Below are positions 12,344 through 20,333 of a stretch of 64,000 nucleotides of DNA, one piece after another (position 1 is the first letter of the stretch; every line of letters starts with the position of its first letter). The translations under genes and the position numbers were made by a program. The notes beneath the pieces were generated by a model that had not been told where the DNA came from, made no database searches, and saw only the letters and a program-made list of their open reading frames with translations. The stretch spans positions 3,291,001 to 3,355,000 of the forward strand of contig NZ_OX458333.1 of NCBI RefSeq assembly GCF_949769195.1, read 5' to 3'. The DNA is from Methylocaldum szegediense. GTDB taxonomy: Bacteria > Pseudomonadota > Gammaproteobacteria > Methylococcales > Methylococcaceae.

Positions 12344-12560
12344 GCTGCGGCAAGGGAGTATCTAAATCTGAAAGGCGACTCGCAAAGTGACTGCCACGCT
12401 CTTAGAGCGGAAAACGAAGTGGCGAAGGGCGCGATGGGGGCGCAATGGCGGAAGGCATTATCTTAAAGCGGCACTTTATGGTGAAATATCCGATCCAAAG
12501 GCGGCATTCTACCGTAAGATCCAGGTTTTTCGAGTATTTTTCGATACAGGGACTGTCAAT

Positions 12561-13577
12561 ATGACAATACAGCAAGATGAACGTCTCGAGGCGCTCTCCG
12601 GTTGGTTGGTGGAAACGCTTAAGCTTACGGTGGAGGCGGTCGAGCCCGCATCGAGCGACGCCAGTTTCCGACGTTATTTTCGTGCCTATTCCAATGGGAT
12701 GTCCTTCATTGTAATGGATGCGCCACCGTCCAGGGAAAATGTGCGTCCTTTCATTCGGGTGGCAGCGCTGCTGCGAAATGCTGGCGTGCAGGCGCCTGAG
12801 ATCATCGCGACCGACGAGGAGCGGGGATTTTTGTTGCTCACCGATTTCGGAACGCGTTCTTATCTCGATGCTTTAAACGCCGCGTCGGCCGACCGCCTTT
12901 ACGAAGATGCTCTGGATGCCTTGGCGCTTATGCAGTCCGGCGTGGATATCGAGACATCGGGATTGCCGCCGTATGACGAGCGCCTGCTCGGGGTCGAACT
13001 GGATCTGTTTCGGGATTGGTTTCTCGGTCTGCTTCTCGGGCTGGCTCTCGACCCTTCGGATTCCGAAGTCTTCGATGATCTGAAACAGCGTCTGATCGCT
13101 TCCGCATTGGAGCAGCCGAGAGTGTGTGTCCATCGGGATTATCACTCCCGTAATCTCATGGTCACCGAACGGCTCAACCCTGGCGTCCTGGATTTTCAGG
13201 ATGCGGTCATTGGTCCCGTGACCTACGATCTGGTTTCGCTGTTGCGCGATTGTTACATTTCATGGCCGCCTTCCATGGTCGAGGTCTGGATGATCGATCA
13301 TTACACGCGTCTTTGCGAAACGGGGGTGCTGGATTCGGTCGATCTTGACCTATTCCGCCGGTGGTTCGATCTCATGGGAATGCAGCGCCATCTCAAAGCC
13401 ATCGGCATTTTTGCGCGGCTTAAGCTCAGGGACGGTAAGCCGGGCTACCTCAAGGATATCCCGCGTACCATGAATTACGTCACGGAAATTTGCAGGCGCT
13501 ATCCGGAATTCGCCGGCTTTCTGAGCTTTTTGGACAACCGGGTCTTACCCCGGATGAGTCTGGATAAAGTGACATGA
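12561..13577 (+). CDS. amgK: N-acetylmuramate/N-acetylglucosamine kinase AmgK
   Basis: Phosphorylates the anomeric position of MurNAc and GlcNAc in the cell-wall recycling pathway that bypasses MurA. The protein has the aminoglycoside phosphotransferase/choline kinase fold, with the catalytic loop VCVHRDYHSRNLMV and the metal-binding DFQDAVIGPVTYDL. The frame is open back to 12387, but ATG 12561 (MTIQQDERLEALSGWL) has AGGGA eight bases upstream and gives 338 residues, the normal length. The last four bases overlap murU, its pathway partner, which strongly supports the assignment. Confidence 0.9.
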   Translation: MTIQQDERLEALSGWLVETLKLTVEAVEPASSDASFRRYFRAYSNGMSFIVMDAPPSRENVRPFIRVAALLRNAGVQAPEIIATDEERGFLLLTDFGTRSYLDALNAASADRLYEDALDALALMQSGVDIETSGLPPYDERLLGVELDLFRDWFLGLLLGLALDPSDSEVFDDLKQRLIASALEQPRVCVHRDYHSRNLMVTERLNPGVLDFQDAVIGPVTYDLVSLLRDCYISWPPSMVEVWMIDHYTRLCETGVLDSVDLDLFRRWFDLMGMQRHLKAIGIFARLKLRDGKPGYLKDIPRTMNYVTEICRRYPEFAGFLSFLDNRVLPRMSLDKVT

Positions 13578-14251
13578 AAGCCATGATCTTAGCCGCTGGG
13601 CGTGGCGAACGCATGCGGCCTCTTACCGATAGTGTCCCGAAGCCGCTGCTGACGGCCGGCGGTCGCCCGTTGATCGAGCATACGATCGAATCTCTGGTCC
13701 GGAGCGGCTTCGTCGACATCGTCGTCAATACGGCTTATCTCGGCGAACTGATCGAAGCCCGTTTGGGAGACGGTGCGCGATTCGGGGCGCGGATAGCGTA
13801 CTCTGTCGAGGGTGAGGCGCTCGAGACCGGTGGCGGTATTCACCGCGCGCTGCCGCTTCTGGGGGAGGAGCCGTTCCTGGTGGTGAATGGCGATATCGCG
13901 ACCGAATTTCCTTTCGGCCAATTGAGACGGCCGATTTCCGGATTGGCTCATCTGGTGTTGGTGCCCAACCCTTCCCATAATCCTCGGGGCGATTTTAATC
14001 TGTGCGGCGGGCGGATCTCGGACTCCGGAGATGACCGTTTCACTTTTAGCGGTATCGGCGTCTATCGTCCGGAGCTGTTTGCGGGCTGTTCTCCGGGTAA
14101 GTTTCCCCTTGCGCCTCTCTTGAGACGTGCGATGGCGGATGGGCTTGTCAGCGGAGAAATGTACACTGGTTTTTGGATGGATATCGGTACGATTGACCGG
14201 CTCCAAGCATTCGATGAGTACTTGAAGTCCAAAGCAAAGCGTAACTCATGA
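13574..14251 (+). CDS. murU: N-acetylmuramate-1-phosphate uridylyltransferase MurU
   Basis: Converts MurNAc-1-phosphate and UTP to UDP-MurNAc, completing the recycling shortcut begun by AmgK; the family is linked to intrinsic fosfomycin tolerance in Pseudomonas. The 225-residue nucleotidyltransferase has the N-terminal signature LAAGRGERMRPLT followed by PKPLL, and VVNGDIATEF as the metal/sugar-phosphate strand. It starts within the amgK stop (ATGA overlap). A one-domain protein with no acyltransferase repeat, as expected for MurU rather than GlmU. Confidence 0.9.
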   Translation: MKAMILAAGRGERMRPLTDSVPKPLLTAGGRPLIEHTIESLVRSGFVDIVVNTAYLGELIEARLGDGARFGARIAYSVEGEALETGGGIHRALPLLGEEPFLVVNGDIATEFPFGQLRRPISGLAHLVLVPNPSHNPRGDFNLCGGRISDSGDDRFTFSGIGVYRPELFAGCSPGKFPLAPLLRRAMADGLVSGEMYTGFWMDIGTIDRLQAFDEYLKSKAKRNS

Positions 14252-14275
14252 TGAGCCTGATACCGGAGGTTTGAA

Positions 14276-14626
14276 ATGCAAGGCGAGACTTTTTCCAATT
14301 CGAGGGTAAGGGATCTCAGTAAAGAGAAAAGACTCACGCAAGTCATTTATGCCTTGCAGGCCGCGTCTTTCTTGGTGGGAATCACCTATATCTTCGCTGC
14401 GGTGATCAATTACGTGAAGTGGCCGGACGTGGCGGGTACCTGGCTGGAAACGCATTTCCGCTGGCAAATCAGAACTTTCTGGTACAGCATCCTATGGGGA
14501 ATCGTCGGCGGCTTGACTTTGTTTCTTTTCATTGGCTACGTCATTCTCGCCGCCAATACGATCTGGGTCGTTTACCGAATCGCCATAGGATGGATCGCCC
14601 TGAGCGAAGATCGGCCGGTCAGCTGA
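14276..14626 (+). CDS. Small inner-membrane protein, DUF4870-like
   Basis: 116-residue protein with three predicted membrane helices (about residues 26-46, 68-88 and 90-108) and a conserved-looking HFRWQIRTFWYSIL segment between the first two. This pattern is that of the DUF4870/Tic20-like small membrane proteins common in Gammaproteobacteria, whose role is unknown. A good ribosome site (CCGGAGG) precedes ATG 14276. It sits 24 bases after murU on the same strand, so it may be co-transcribed, but nothing links it functionally. Confidence 0.65.
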   Translation: MQGETFSNSRVRDLSKEKRLTQVIYALQAASFLVGITYIFAAVINYVKWPDVAGTWLETHFRWQIRTFWYSILWGIVGGLTLFLFIGYVILAANTIWVVYRIAIGWIALSEDRPVS

Positions 14627-14633
14627 ACCGGGG

Positions 14634-15260
14634 CTAATGTGCTTGCAGCGAACCGTTGTGGAAGACCAGTTGCCCGAGGAATTCTTCGCCCTGTTCCAGA
14701 CACTCGATGCGTGTAATGCCGGCGGCGGCGACCTTTATTCGGAACAGGTTGGATAAAGGGATGTCCAGGATGTGGGCAAGCACCATGCGAATGGTGCCGG
14801 CGTGGCAGATGATCAGGATGTGTTTTCCGGCGTGGTGGTTGAGAATGTCGTTCCAGGCTGAGACGATGCGGCTTCTGAACTCCGCGAGTCCCTCAGCGTC
14901 ATCGGGACGGTTGTTCATGGGATCGCGATAAAAACGCTGGAGCACGCCGGGATCGTACTGGGTGATTTCTTCCCGTGTTTTCCCCTGCCATACGCCGAAA
15001 CCGATTTCCTTCAGTCGCGGTTCGATTTCCATAGGAATACCGCTGCGCTCGCTCAGTTCTTCGGCGAAGGACTGGCACCGGGCGAGCGGCGAGGTGACGA
15101 TAATCTCCCATGGATAATGCTGACCGACGGCAGCCCACATCTGTGACCAGCCTGTGCTACTCAGGGGATCGTCTATCTGTCCGCGGTATCGGCTTCCGCC
15201 TACGGGCTCGCCGTGGCGCATCAGATCGATGAGAGTTGAAACGCGCTCCTCGGTAATCAA
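14634..15260 (-). CDS. Histidine phosphatase family protein (CobC/GpmB-like)
   Basis: 208-residue histidine phosphatase with the phosphohistidine motif LMRHGEP near residue 13, [14 protein letters not shown] for the second phosphate pocket and [11 protein letters not shown] for the second catalytic histidine. It resembles alpha-ribazole phosphatase (CobC) and broad-specificity members; the substrate cannot be assigned from sequence. The start overlaps the argH stop by four bases, so it is expressed with argH although the pathways are unrelated. Convergent with the small membrane protein gene. Confidence 0.8.
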   Translation of the reverse strand: MITEERVSTLIDLMRHGEPVGGSRYRGQIDDPLSSTGWSQMWAAVGQHYPWEIIVTSPLARCQSFAEELSERSGIPMEIEPRLKEIGFGVWQGKTREEITQYDPGVLQRFYRDPMNNRPDDAEGLAEFRSRIVSAWNDILNHHAGKHILIICHAGTIRMVLAHILDIPLSNLFRIKVAAAGITRIECLEQGEEFLGQLVFHNGSLQAH

Positions 15261-16654
15261 GTTATAACCACCTCCTCGAGACGTCGCCGAGCCTGCTTTA
15301 CGGCAGCCCTGACCTGGTTGGGAGCGGTTCCGCCAAAGTGATTGCGCGCCCTGACGGAGCCTTCCAGTGTCAGGATTTCGAAAACATCGGGTCCGATCGT
15401 AGCTGACAACTGTTGCAATTCGGTCAAGGACAACCGGGAAAGGTCGCGCCCGGTTTCTATGCCCAATCGTACCGCTTTACCGACAATCTCGTGGGCATCG
15501 CGGAAGGGAACACCCTTGCGAACTAAGTAGTCCGCCAAATCCGTGGCCGTCGCGTAGCCTTTCTGCGCGGATTTATACATGCTATCCCGGTTTGGCTGGA
15601 CATGGGGCATCATGTCGGCGAAAGCCCGAAGACAATTTCGTAAGGTGTCCACCGTGTCGAACAAAGGCTCCTTGTCCTCCTGGTTGTCCTTGTTGTACGC
15701 CAGAGGCTGGCTTTTCATCAGCGTCAGCAGACTCATCAGGTGCCCGAACACCCGTCCTGATTTGCCCCGTACGAGTTCTGGTACGTCCGGGTTTTTTTTC
15801 TGTGGCATGATCGAAGAGCCTGTGCAAAAGGCATCCGGCAAATCGATGAAACCGAACTGGGCCGATGTCCATAGAATCAGTTCTTCGGAGAACCGCGACA
15901 AATGCATCATGATGAGGCTGGCGCAGGCGATGAATTCGACGGCGAAGTCGCGATCGCTGACTGCGTCCAAGGAATTCGCCGCCGGTCGGTCGAAGCCGAG
16001 CAATTCGGCGGTATAGAAACGATCCAGTGGAAACGTCGTGCCGGCCAAAGCAGCCGCACCTAGGGGCATGATGTTGACTCGTTTTCGACAGTCGAGCAGG
16101 CGCTCGTAATCTCTCGACAACATTTCGTACCAGGCCAATAAATGATGGCCGAAGGTTACCGGCTGGGCGACCTGGAGATGGGTGAACCCCGGCATGATCG
16201 TATCCGCCTCGCGTTCCGCCAGGTCCAATAACGCAGCCTGAAGTCTGAGGATTTCGCGGACAATTTGGTCGATCTCATGGCGGAGATAGAGCCGCACGTC
16301 GGTAGCGACCTGGTCGTTTCGGGAGCGGCCGGTGTGAAGCTTCTTCCCCGCTTCGCCGATACGCTCGGTCAAACGGGCCTCGATGTTCATGTGGACATCT
16401 TCGAGTTTCACCGACCAGGAAAATTCGCCGCGCTCGATCTCCCCCCGGATATGTTCCAATCCTTGGGTGATGATCTCGCATTCCTCCTCGCTCAATACAC
16501 CGATGCGTTTCAGCATCGCAGCATGAGCGATGGAACCCTGAATGTCATAAGGGGCCAGACGCTTATCGAAGTCAATGGACGCGGTAAAGGCCTCTACGAA
16601 GGCATCGGTAGCCTCGGTGAAACGGCCTGCCCAGGGTTTGGGTTCGCTGCTCAT
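15257..16654 (-). CDS. argH: Argininosuccinate lyase
   Basis: Cleaves argininosuccinate to arginine and fumarate in the last step of arginine synthesis. The fumarase/aspartase superfamily signature [20 protein letters not shown] and the [12 protein letters not shown] motif are clear. The frame runs back to 16756, but ATG 16654 ([12 protein letters not shown]) gives 465 residues, the family length, and the extra upstream residues look unrelated. Divergent from the bacteriohemerythrin gene and followed directly by the histidine phosphatase. Confidence 0.95.
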   Translation of the reverse strand: MSSEPKPWAGRFTEATDAFVEAFTASIDFDKRLAPYDIQGSIAHAAMLKRIGVLSEEECEIITQGLEHIRGEIERGEFSWSVKLEDVHMNIEARLTERIGEAGKKLHTGRSRNDQVATDVRLYLRHEIDQIVREILRLQAALLDLAEREADTIMPGFTHLQVAQPVTFGHHLLAWYEMLSRDYERLLDCRKRVNIMPLGAAALAGTTFPLDRFYTAELLGFDRPAANSLDAVSDRDFAVEFIACASLIMMHLSRFSEELILWTSAQFGFIDLPDAFCTGSSIMPQKKNPDVPELVRGKSGRVFGHLMSLLTLMKSQPLAYNKDNQEDKEPLFDTVDTLRNCLRAFADMMPHVQPNRDSMYKSAQKGYATATDLADYLVRKGVPFRDAHEIVGKAVRLGIETGRDLSRLSLTELQQLSATIGPDVFEILTLEGSVRARNHFGGTAPNQVRAAVKQARRRLEEVVIT

Positions 16655-16759
16655 CGGAGTTGTCTTGTGAAAAATGAGGCTTTTATGCCGACGATTATAA
16701 CCGGAGTCCAGCGACTCGGAGGGTTTCCGTTTCACCGGTAGGAAGTAAATCGTCAAGAC

Positions 16760-16806
16760 TTGACATAAATCAAAAATGGCTTTAGGGGCGCGTTATAAAG
16801 TTCCAT
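16760..16806 (+). promoter_or_regulatory. Fnr/Anr-type promoter of bacteriohemerythrin
   Basis: TTGACATAAATCAA at 16760-16773 differs from the Fnr consensus TTGAT-N4-ATCAA at one base. A -10-like TATAAA lies at 16794-16799, putting the predicted start near 16806-16808 and the box centre about 40 bases upstream, the class II activation position. No other gene lies between it and the ORF at 16865. Confidence 0.55.
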
Positions 16807-16864
16807 GGCCTATTCGGCATACATCACTGAACAAATCAATATTCAGATTCAGGAGACAAATCCG

Positions 16865-17272
16865 ATGGCCCTTTTAGAGTGGACTAAAGAAGCGTTTGGA
16901 ACAAACGTCAGCAAAGCCGATGAACAACATCAGCAGATTTTCGCCATGGTTAACGGGCTGCACGAGTCGCTCGGCTCGGGAGACCGACAAGCAATCGGGC
17001 GTCAGTTGGACGCGCTGATCGATTACGTGGCCATGCATTTCAAGACCGAAGAAGATCTGATGCAGGCCCATGGATATCCTGAGTTTGAGGCGCACAAGGC
17101 CGAGCACGACAATTTGGTGCAAACCTGTCTCGATGTTCAGAAGAAATTCCATGCCGGAGCGATCGACATTACCCCGGAGACGACCACGTTTGTCAAGGAC
17201 TGGCTTGTGAAACACATTCCAAACGTCGACAAACATTACGGTCCCTTCTTAAACAGCAAAGGCATTGCGTGA
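16865..17272 (+). CDS. Bacteriohemerythrin
   Basis: Single-domain non-haem di-iron O2-binding protein of 135 residues. All seven ligands of the hemerythrin fold can be placed: H22, H58, E62, H77, H81, H117 and D122. The frame opens at 16805, but ATG 16865 has AGGAG nine bases upstream and gives the normal domain start. In Methylococcus capsulatus the homologous protein has been proposed to carry O2 to particulate methane monooxygenase in the intracytoplasmic membranes; the same role here is inference. It has its own Fnr-like promoter and a strong terminator, so it is a single-gene unit. Confidence 0.93.
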   Translation: MALLEWTKEAFGTNVSKADEQHQQIFAMVNGLHESLGSGDRQAIGRQLDALIDYVAMHFKTEEDLMQAHGYPEFEAHKAEHDNLVQTCLDVQKKFHAGAIDITPETTTFVKDWLVKHIPNVDKHYGPFLNSKGIA

Positions 17273-17335
17273 CGCGGGTACATCGTGGTTCGTGTATTCG
17301 TGAGCCGCTAGGTTCCTTGAGTTGCTGTCATTCGA

Positions 17336-17370
17336 GATTGCCGGCCTCGTCGCCGGCAATCTTCGTTATT
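17336..17370 (+). terminator. Terminator after bacteriohemerythrin
   Basis: Perfect 10-bp stem GATTGCCGGC / GCCGGCAATC with a 6-base loop, followed by TTCGTTATT. Placed 64 bases after the stop codon and before pgi. Confidence 0.8.
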
Positions 17371-17438
17371 CCTGATTTATTCACTTCGTGGCCTGTAGTA
17401 GCATTTTGGGGAGAAAATAACGAATTCGGAACTAGTAG

Positions 17439-19079
17439 ATGACCCAACTTTCCAGCCTTCCGGCTTGGCAGTCGCTCACCCAACATTACCGTGAAATCAG
17501 CGGTCTTCACATGCGAGATCTCTTCGCTGAAGACCCACAACGTTTCGAGCGGTTCTCGCTGCGCCTTGACGATTTATTGTTTGACTACTCCAAGAATCGA
17601 ATCACAGTTCAAACCGTCAGCCTGTTGCTCGATCTGGCCCGGCAGGCGGGTTTGAAAGAAAAAATCGCCGCCATGTTCCGGGGCGACAAAATCAATGTCA
17701 CCGAAAATCGTGCGGTATTGCACGTGGCTCTTCGCAACCGTTCCAACCGTCCCATTTACGTCGACGGCAGGGATGTGATGCCCGATGTCAATCGGGTTCT
17801 AGCGCAAATGCGGAAGTTCACCGAATCGGTGCGTTCCGGCGAATGGCGGGGGTGCACCGGCAAAGCGATCACCGATGTGGTCAACATCGGAATCGGTGGC
17901 TCCGATTTGGGGCCAAAAATGGCGGTGAAGGCGCTTTCGCCCTATGCGCATCCCCGTCTGCGTGTGCGTTTCGTGTCCAATGTGGACGAAGCGGATCTTT
18001 TGAACAACTTGAGAGACTTGGATCCCGAAACCACGCTGTTCTGCATTTCCTCGAAGACATTCACCACACAGGAGACCATGACCAATGCCCGATCGGCGCG
18101 GGAATGGTTTTTGACGAAGATCGATGATCAATCCGCCATTGCTAAGCATTTCGTGGCGATTTCGACCAATGCCGAAAGGGTGGCCGAATTCGGCATCGAC
18201 ACGGCGAATATGTTCGAATTTTGGGATTGGGTGGGCGGAAGGTATTCGTTATGGTCTGTCATTGGTCTGCCCATCGCTCTAGCCGTCGGCATGGATGCGT
18301 TCGAGGCGTTACTGGCCGGGGCGCACAAGGTAGACGAACATTTTCGAACGCAGCCTTTCGAGCGGAATATTCCGGTAATTATGGGCTTGCTCGGGATCTG
18401 GTACGCCAATTTTTTCGGTGCCGAGTCCTACGCCATTCTGCCCTATGATCAATATCTGGAGGAATTGCCTGCTCACTTGCAACAAGTCGACATGGAAAGC
18501 AACGGCAAAATGGTGGATATTGAAGGCAAGCCGGTCGATTACAGTACCGGCCCAATTATTTTCGGTCAGCCCGGCACCAATGGGCAGCATGCCTTTTATC
18601 AGTTGATTCATCAAAGCCGAAAGCTGATCCCTTGCGACTTTCTGGCGGCGGCGCAAAGCCACCACAGTCTAGGTCGACACCACGAAATCTTGGTATCCAA
18701 TTTCCTCGCACAGCCGGAGGCGTTGATGCGAGGCAAGACTTTCGACGAAGCCAAGGACGAGCTCGAAGCCGAGGGTTTGACCGGTAAGGGATTGACGGAA
18801 TTGGCCGCGGCGAAAACCTTTCCGGGAAACAAGCCATCCAACTCGTTTCTTTATCGAAAGCTAACTCCAGAAACGTTAGGTACCCTGATCGCTTTGTACG
18901 AGCACAAGATATTCACTCAGGGCGCGATCTGGAATATCAATTCCTTCGACCAAATGGGGGTCGAGTTGGGGAAACGGCTGGCCCGAACCATTCTGTCGGA
19001 ATTGGCGGACGACGACAGGGTTTTTGCTCACGACGCTTCCACGAATGGCCTGATCAATTACTATAAAGAAATACGTTAG
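17439..19079 (+). CDS. pgi: Glucose-6-phosphate isomerase
   Basis: Interconverts glucose-6-phosphate and fructose-6-phosphate in the cytosol; in methanotrophs it also feeds the RuMP cycle. The 546-residue product carries [13 protein letters not shown] near residue 150, the family signature [16 protein letters not shown] near 265, and the catalytic region [14 protein letters not shown] near 380. The start ATG 17439 fits the long bacterial class. It is single, with a terminator upstream and about 300 non-coding bases downstream in which I see no gene. Confidence 0.96.
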   Translation: MTQLSSLPAWQSLTQHYREISGLHMRDLFAEDPQRFERFSLRLDDLLFDYSKNRITVQTVSLLLDLARQAGLKEKIAAMFRGDKINVTENRAVLHVALRNRSNRPIYVDGRDVMPDVNRVLAQMRKFTESVRSGEWRGCTGKAITDVVNIGIGGSDLGPKMAVKALSPYAHPRLRVRFVSNVDEADLLNNLRDLDPETTLFCISSKTFTTQETMTNARSAREWFLTKIDDQSAIAKHFVAISTNAERVAEFGIDTANMFEFWDWVGGRYSLWSVIGLPIALAVGMDAFEALLAGAHKVDEHFRTQPFERNIPVIMGLLGIWYANFFGAESYAILPYDQYLEELPAHLQQVDMESNGKMVDIEGKPVDYSTGPIIFGQPGTNGQHAFYQLIHQSRKLIPCDFLAAAQSHHSLGRHHEILVSNFLAQPEALMRGKTFDEAKDELEAEGLTGKGLTELAAAKTFPGNKPSNSFLYRKLTPETLGTLIALYEHKIFTQGAIWNINSFDQMGVELGKRLARTILSELADDDRVFAHDASTNGLINYYKEIR

Positions 19080-19377
19080 GGTATGACGGCACGGTCAAGG
19101 GTGGATCGCGCGCGTCCGAAATGGACCGGGGGGCAAGCGACCGTCCGCCTTGCGTGGGTATGCCGATGATCATTCCGTCCACAGTGTCCCTTTATCGACC
19201 TGGAGATGTGCTCTGGCCCTTTCCAACCAACGAAGCAATGAGCTTGCCAAGTCGCTGTCAAATCCGGAAATGTTGTACTCCAGCGTCATGCCTAGTCGAA
19301 TCGGTTTGAAGTGATGAGTGATCTAAGCTACTGGTCGGCTGAGTAGCCTATTTTTGAATGTTTAGGGAGTGAGCGGC

Positions 19378-20061
19378 ATGAGCGATCTCAAAGATCCCAC
19401 TGCACCGAATCCAAGTGTACTTTCGCCAGTACATCCGGACATAGAGCGCTACCTGATCGACCTCGCCGGTCCAACGGACGCGCCGGTTCCCCTGGAAATG
19501 GAAGAATTGGCCCGGCAGCAAAACTTTCCGATCGTCGGACGGTTGGTGGGATTGTTCCTGAAAACCGTTGCCAAAAGCATCGGCGCGAAACGCATTTTCG
19601 AATTCGGCAGCGGGTTTGGTTATTCCGCTTATTGGTTTGCGGAGGCTGTTGGGTCGACCGGTCAAGTGATTTGTACCGATGGTGATGTGAACAATCGCGC
19701 AAAAGCGGAATATTTTCTCAGCAAAGCCGGGTTATGGGATAGGGTCGACTTTCGAACCGGTTTTGCTCAGGCCATCTTCCAGGCTACCGAAGGCGAATTC
19801 GACATTTGCTACAACGACGTGGACAAGGGTGACTACCCTGAAGTGTGGCGCCTCGCGCGAGAACGTATCCGTCCGGGCGGGCTCTATATTGCGGATAATG
19901 TCTTGTGGCACGGTCGTGTTACCGTCGAGAACCCTATAGATATTGTTCCTGGCTGGACTGACGCCATACGCGAGCATAACCGGCTCATCTTCAACGATCC
20001 GGATTTCGATGCCTTCATCAATCCGACGCGGGACGGCGTGATTGTCGCTAGGAAGAAATAG
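19378..20061 (+). CDS. SAM-dependent O-methyltransferase (family 3, COMT-like)
   Basis: 227-residue class I methyltransferase. The SAM loop is FEFGSGFGYSAYWF, followed by an acidic strand end (ICTDGD), the motif YNDVDKGDYPEVW where family 3 enzymes bind the catalytic metal, and GGLYIADNVLWHGRV. These features match the metal-dependent O-methyltransferase family that includes catechol and caffeoyl-CoA methyltransferases; the substrate is unknown. A GTG at 19369 is in frame, but ATG 19378 has AGGGA at the proper distance. Isolated gene. Confidence 0.82.
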   Translation: MSDLKDPTAPNPSVLSPVHPDIERYLIDLAGPTDAPVPLEMEELARQQNFPIVGRLVGLFLKTVAKSIGAKRIFEFGSGFGYSAYWFAEAVGSTGQVICTDGDVNNRAKAEYFLSKAGLWDRVDFRTGFAQAIFQATEGEFDICYNDVDKGDYPEVWRLARERIRPGGLYIADNVLWHGRVTVENPIDIVPGWTDAIREHNRLIFNDPDFDAFINPTRDGVIVARKK

Positions 20062-20333
20062 GCGATTTACAACATTGGCTCACATGAATACTTAACTGTC
20101 TGCATCGAACGTTATTTGTCAGTTCGCTTCGTTACCGCGCGTGATGCGCTTCGTGCATAGAGCGCATGCCTTCGTTCTACCCAAGAAGAAGGTCCTCGAT
20201 TCGCGTCAATATTCAGGCTTTGGTAAAGCGCGTTGATGTCACCTACTATTAGTGCGGCGTTATCCTTGTCTGTCATGCGTTAGCGCGGCGTATTCGCATT
20301 TGCCTCTATTTTTACCTGAGTTAGGAATGATTT

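Noticed and set aside
20216-20229. GG-N10-GC match upstream of prsT
   Set aside because: Only the invariant bases fit; the flanks (AGGC, AAGC) miss the TGGC and TTGC cores.
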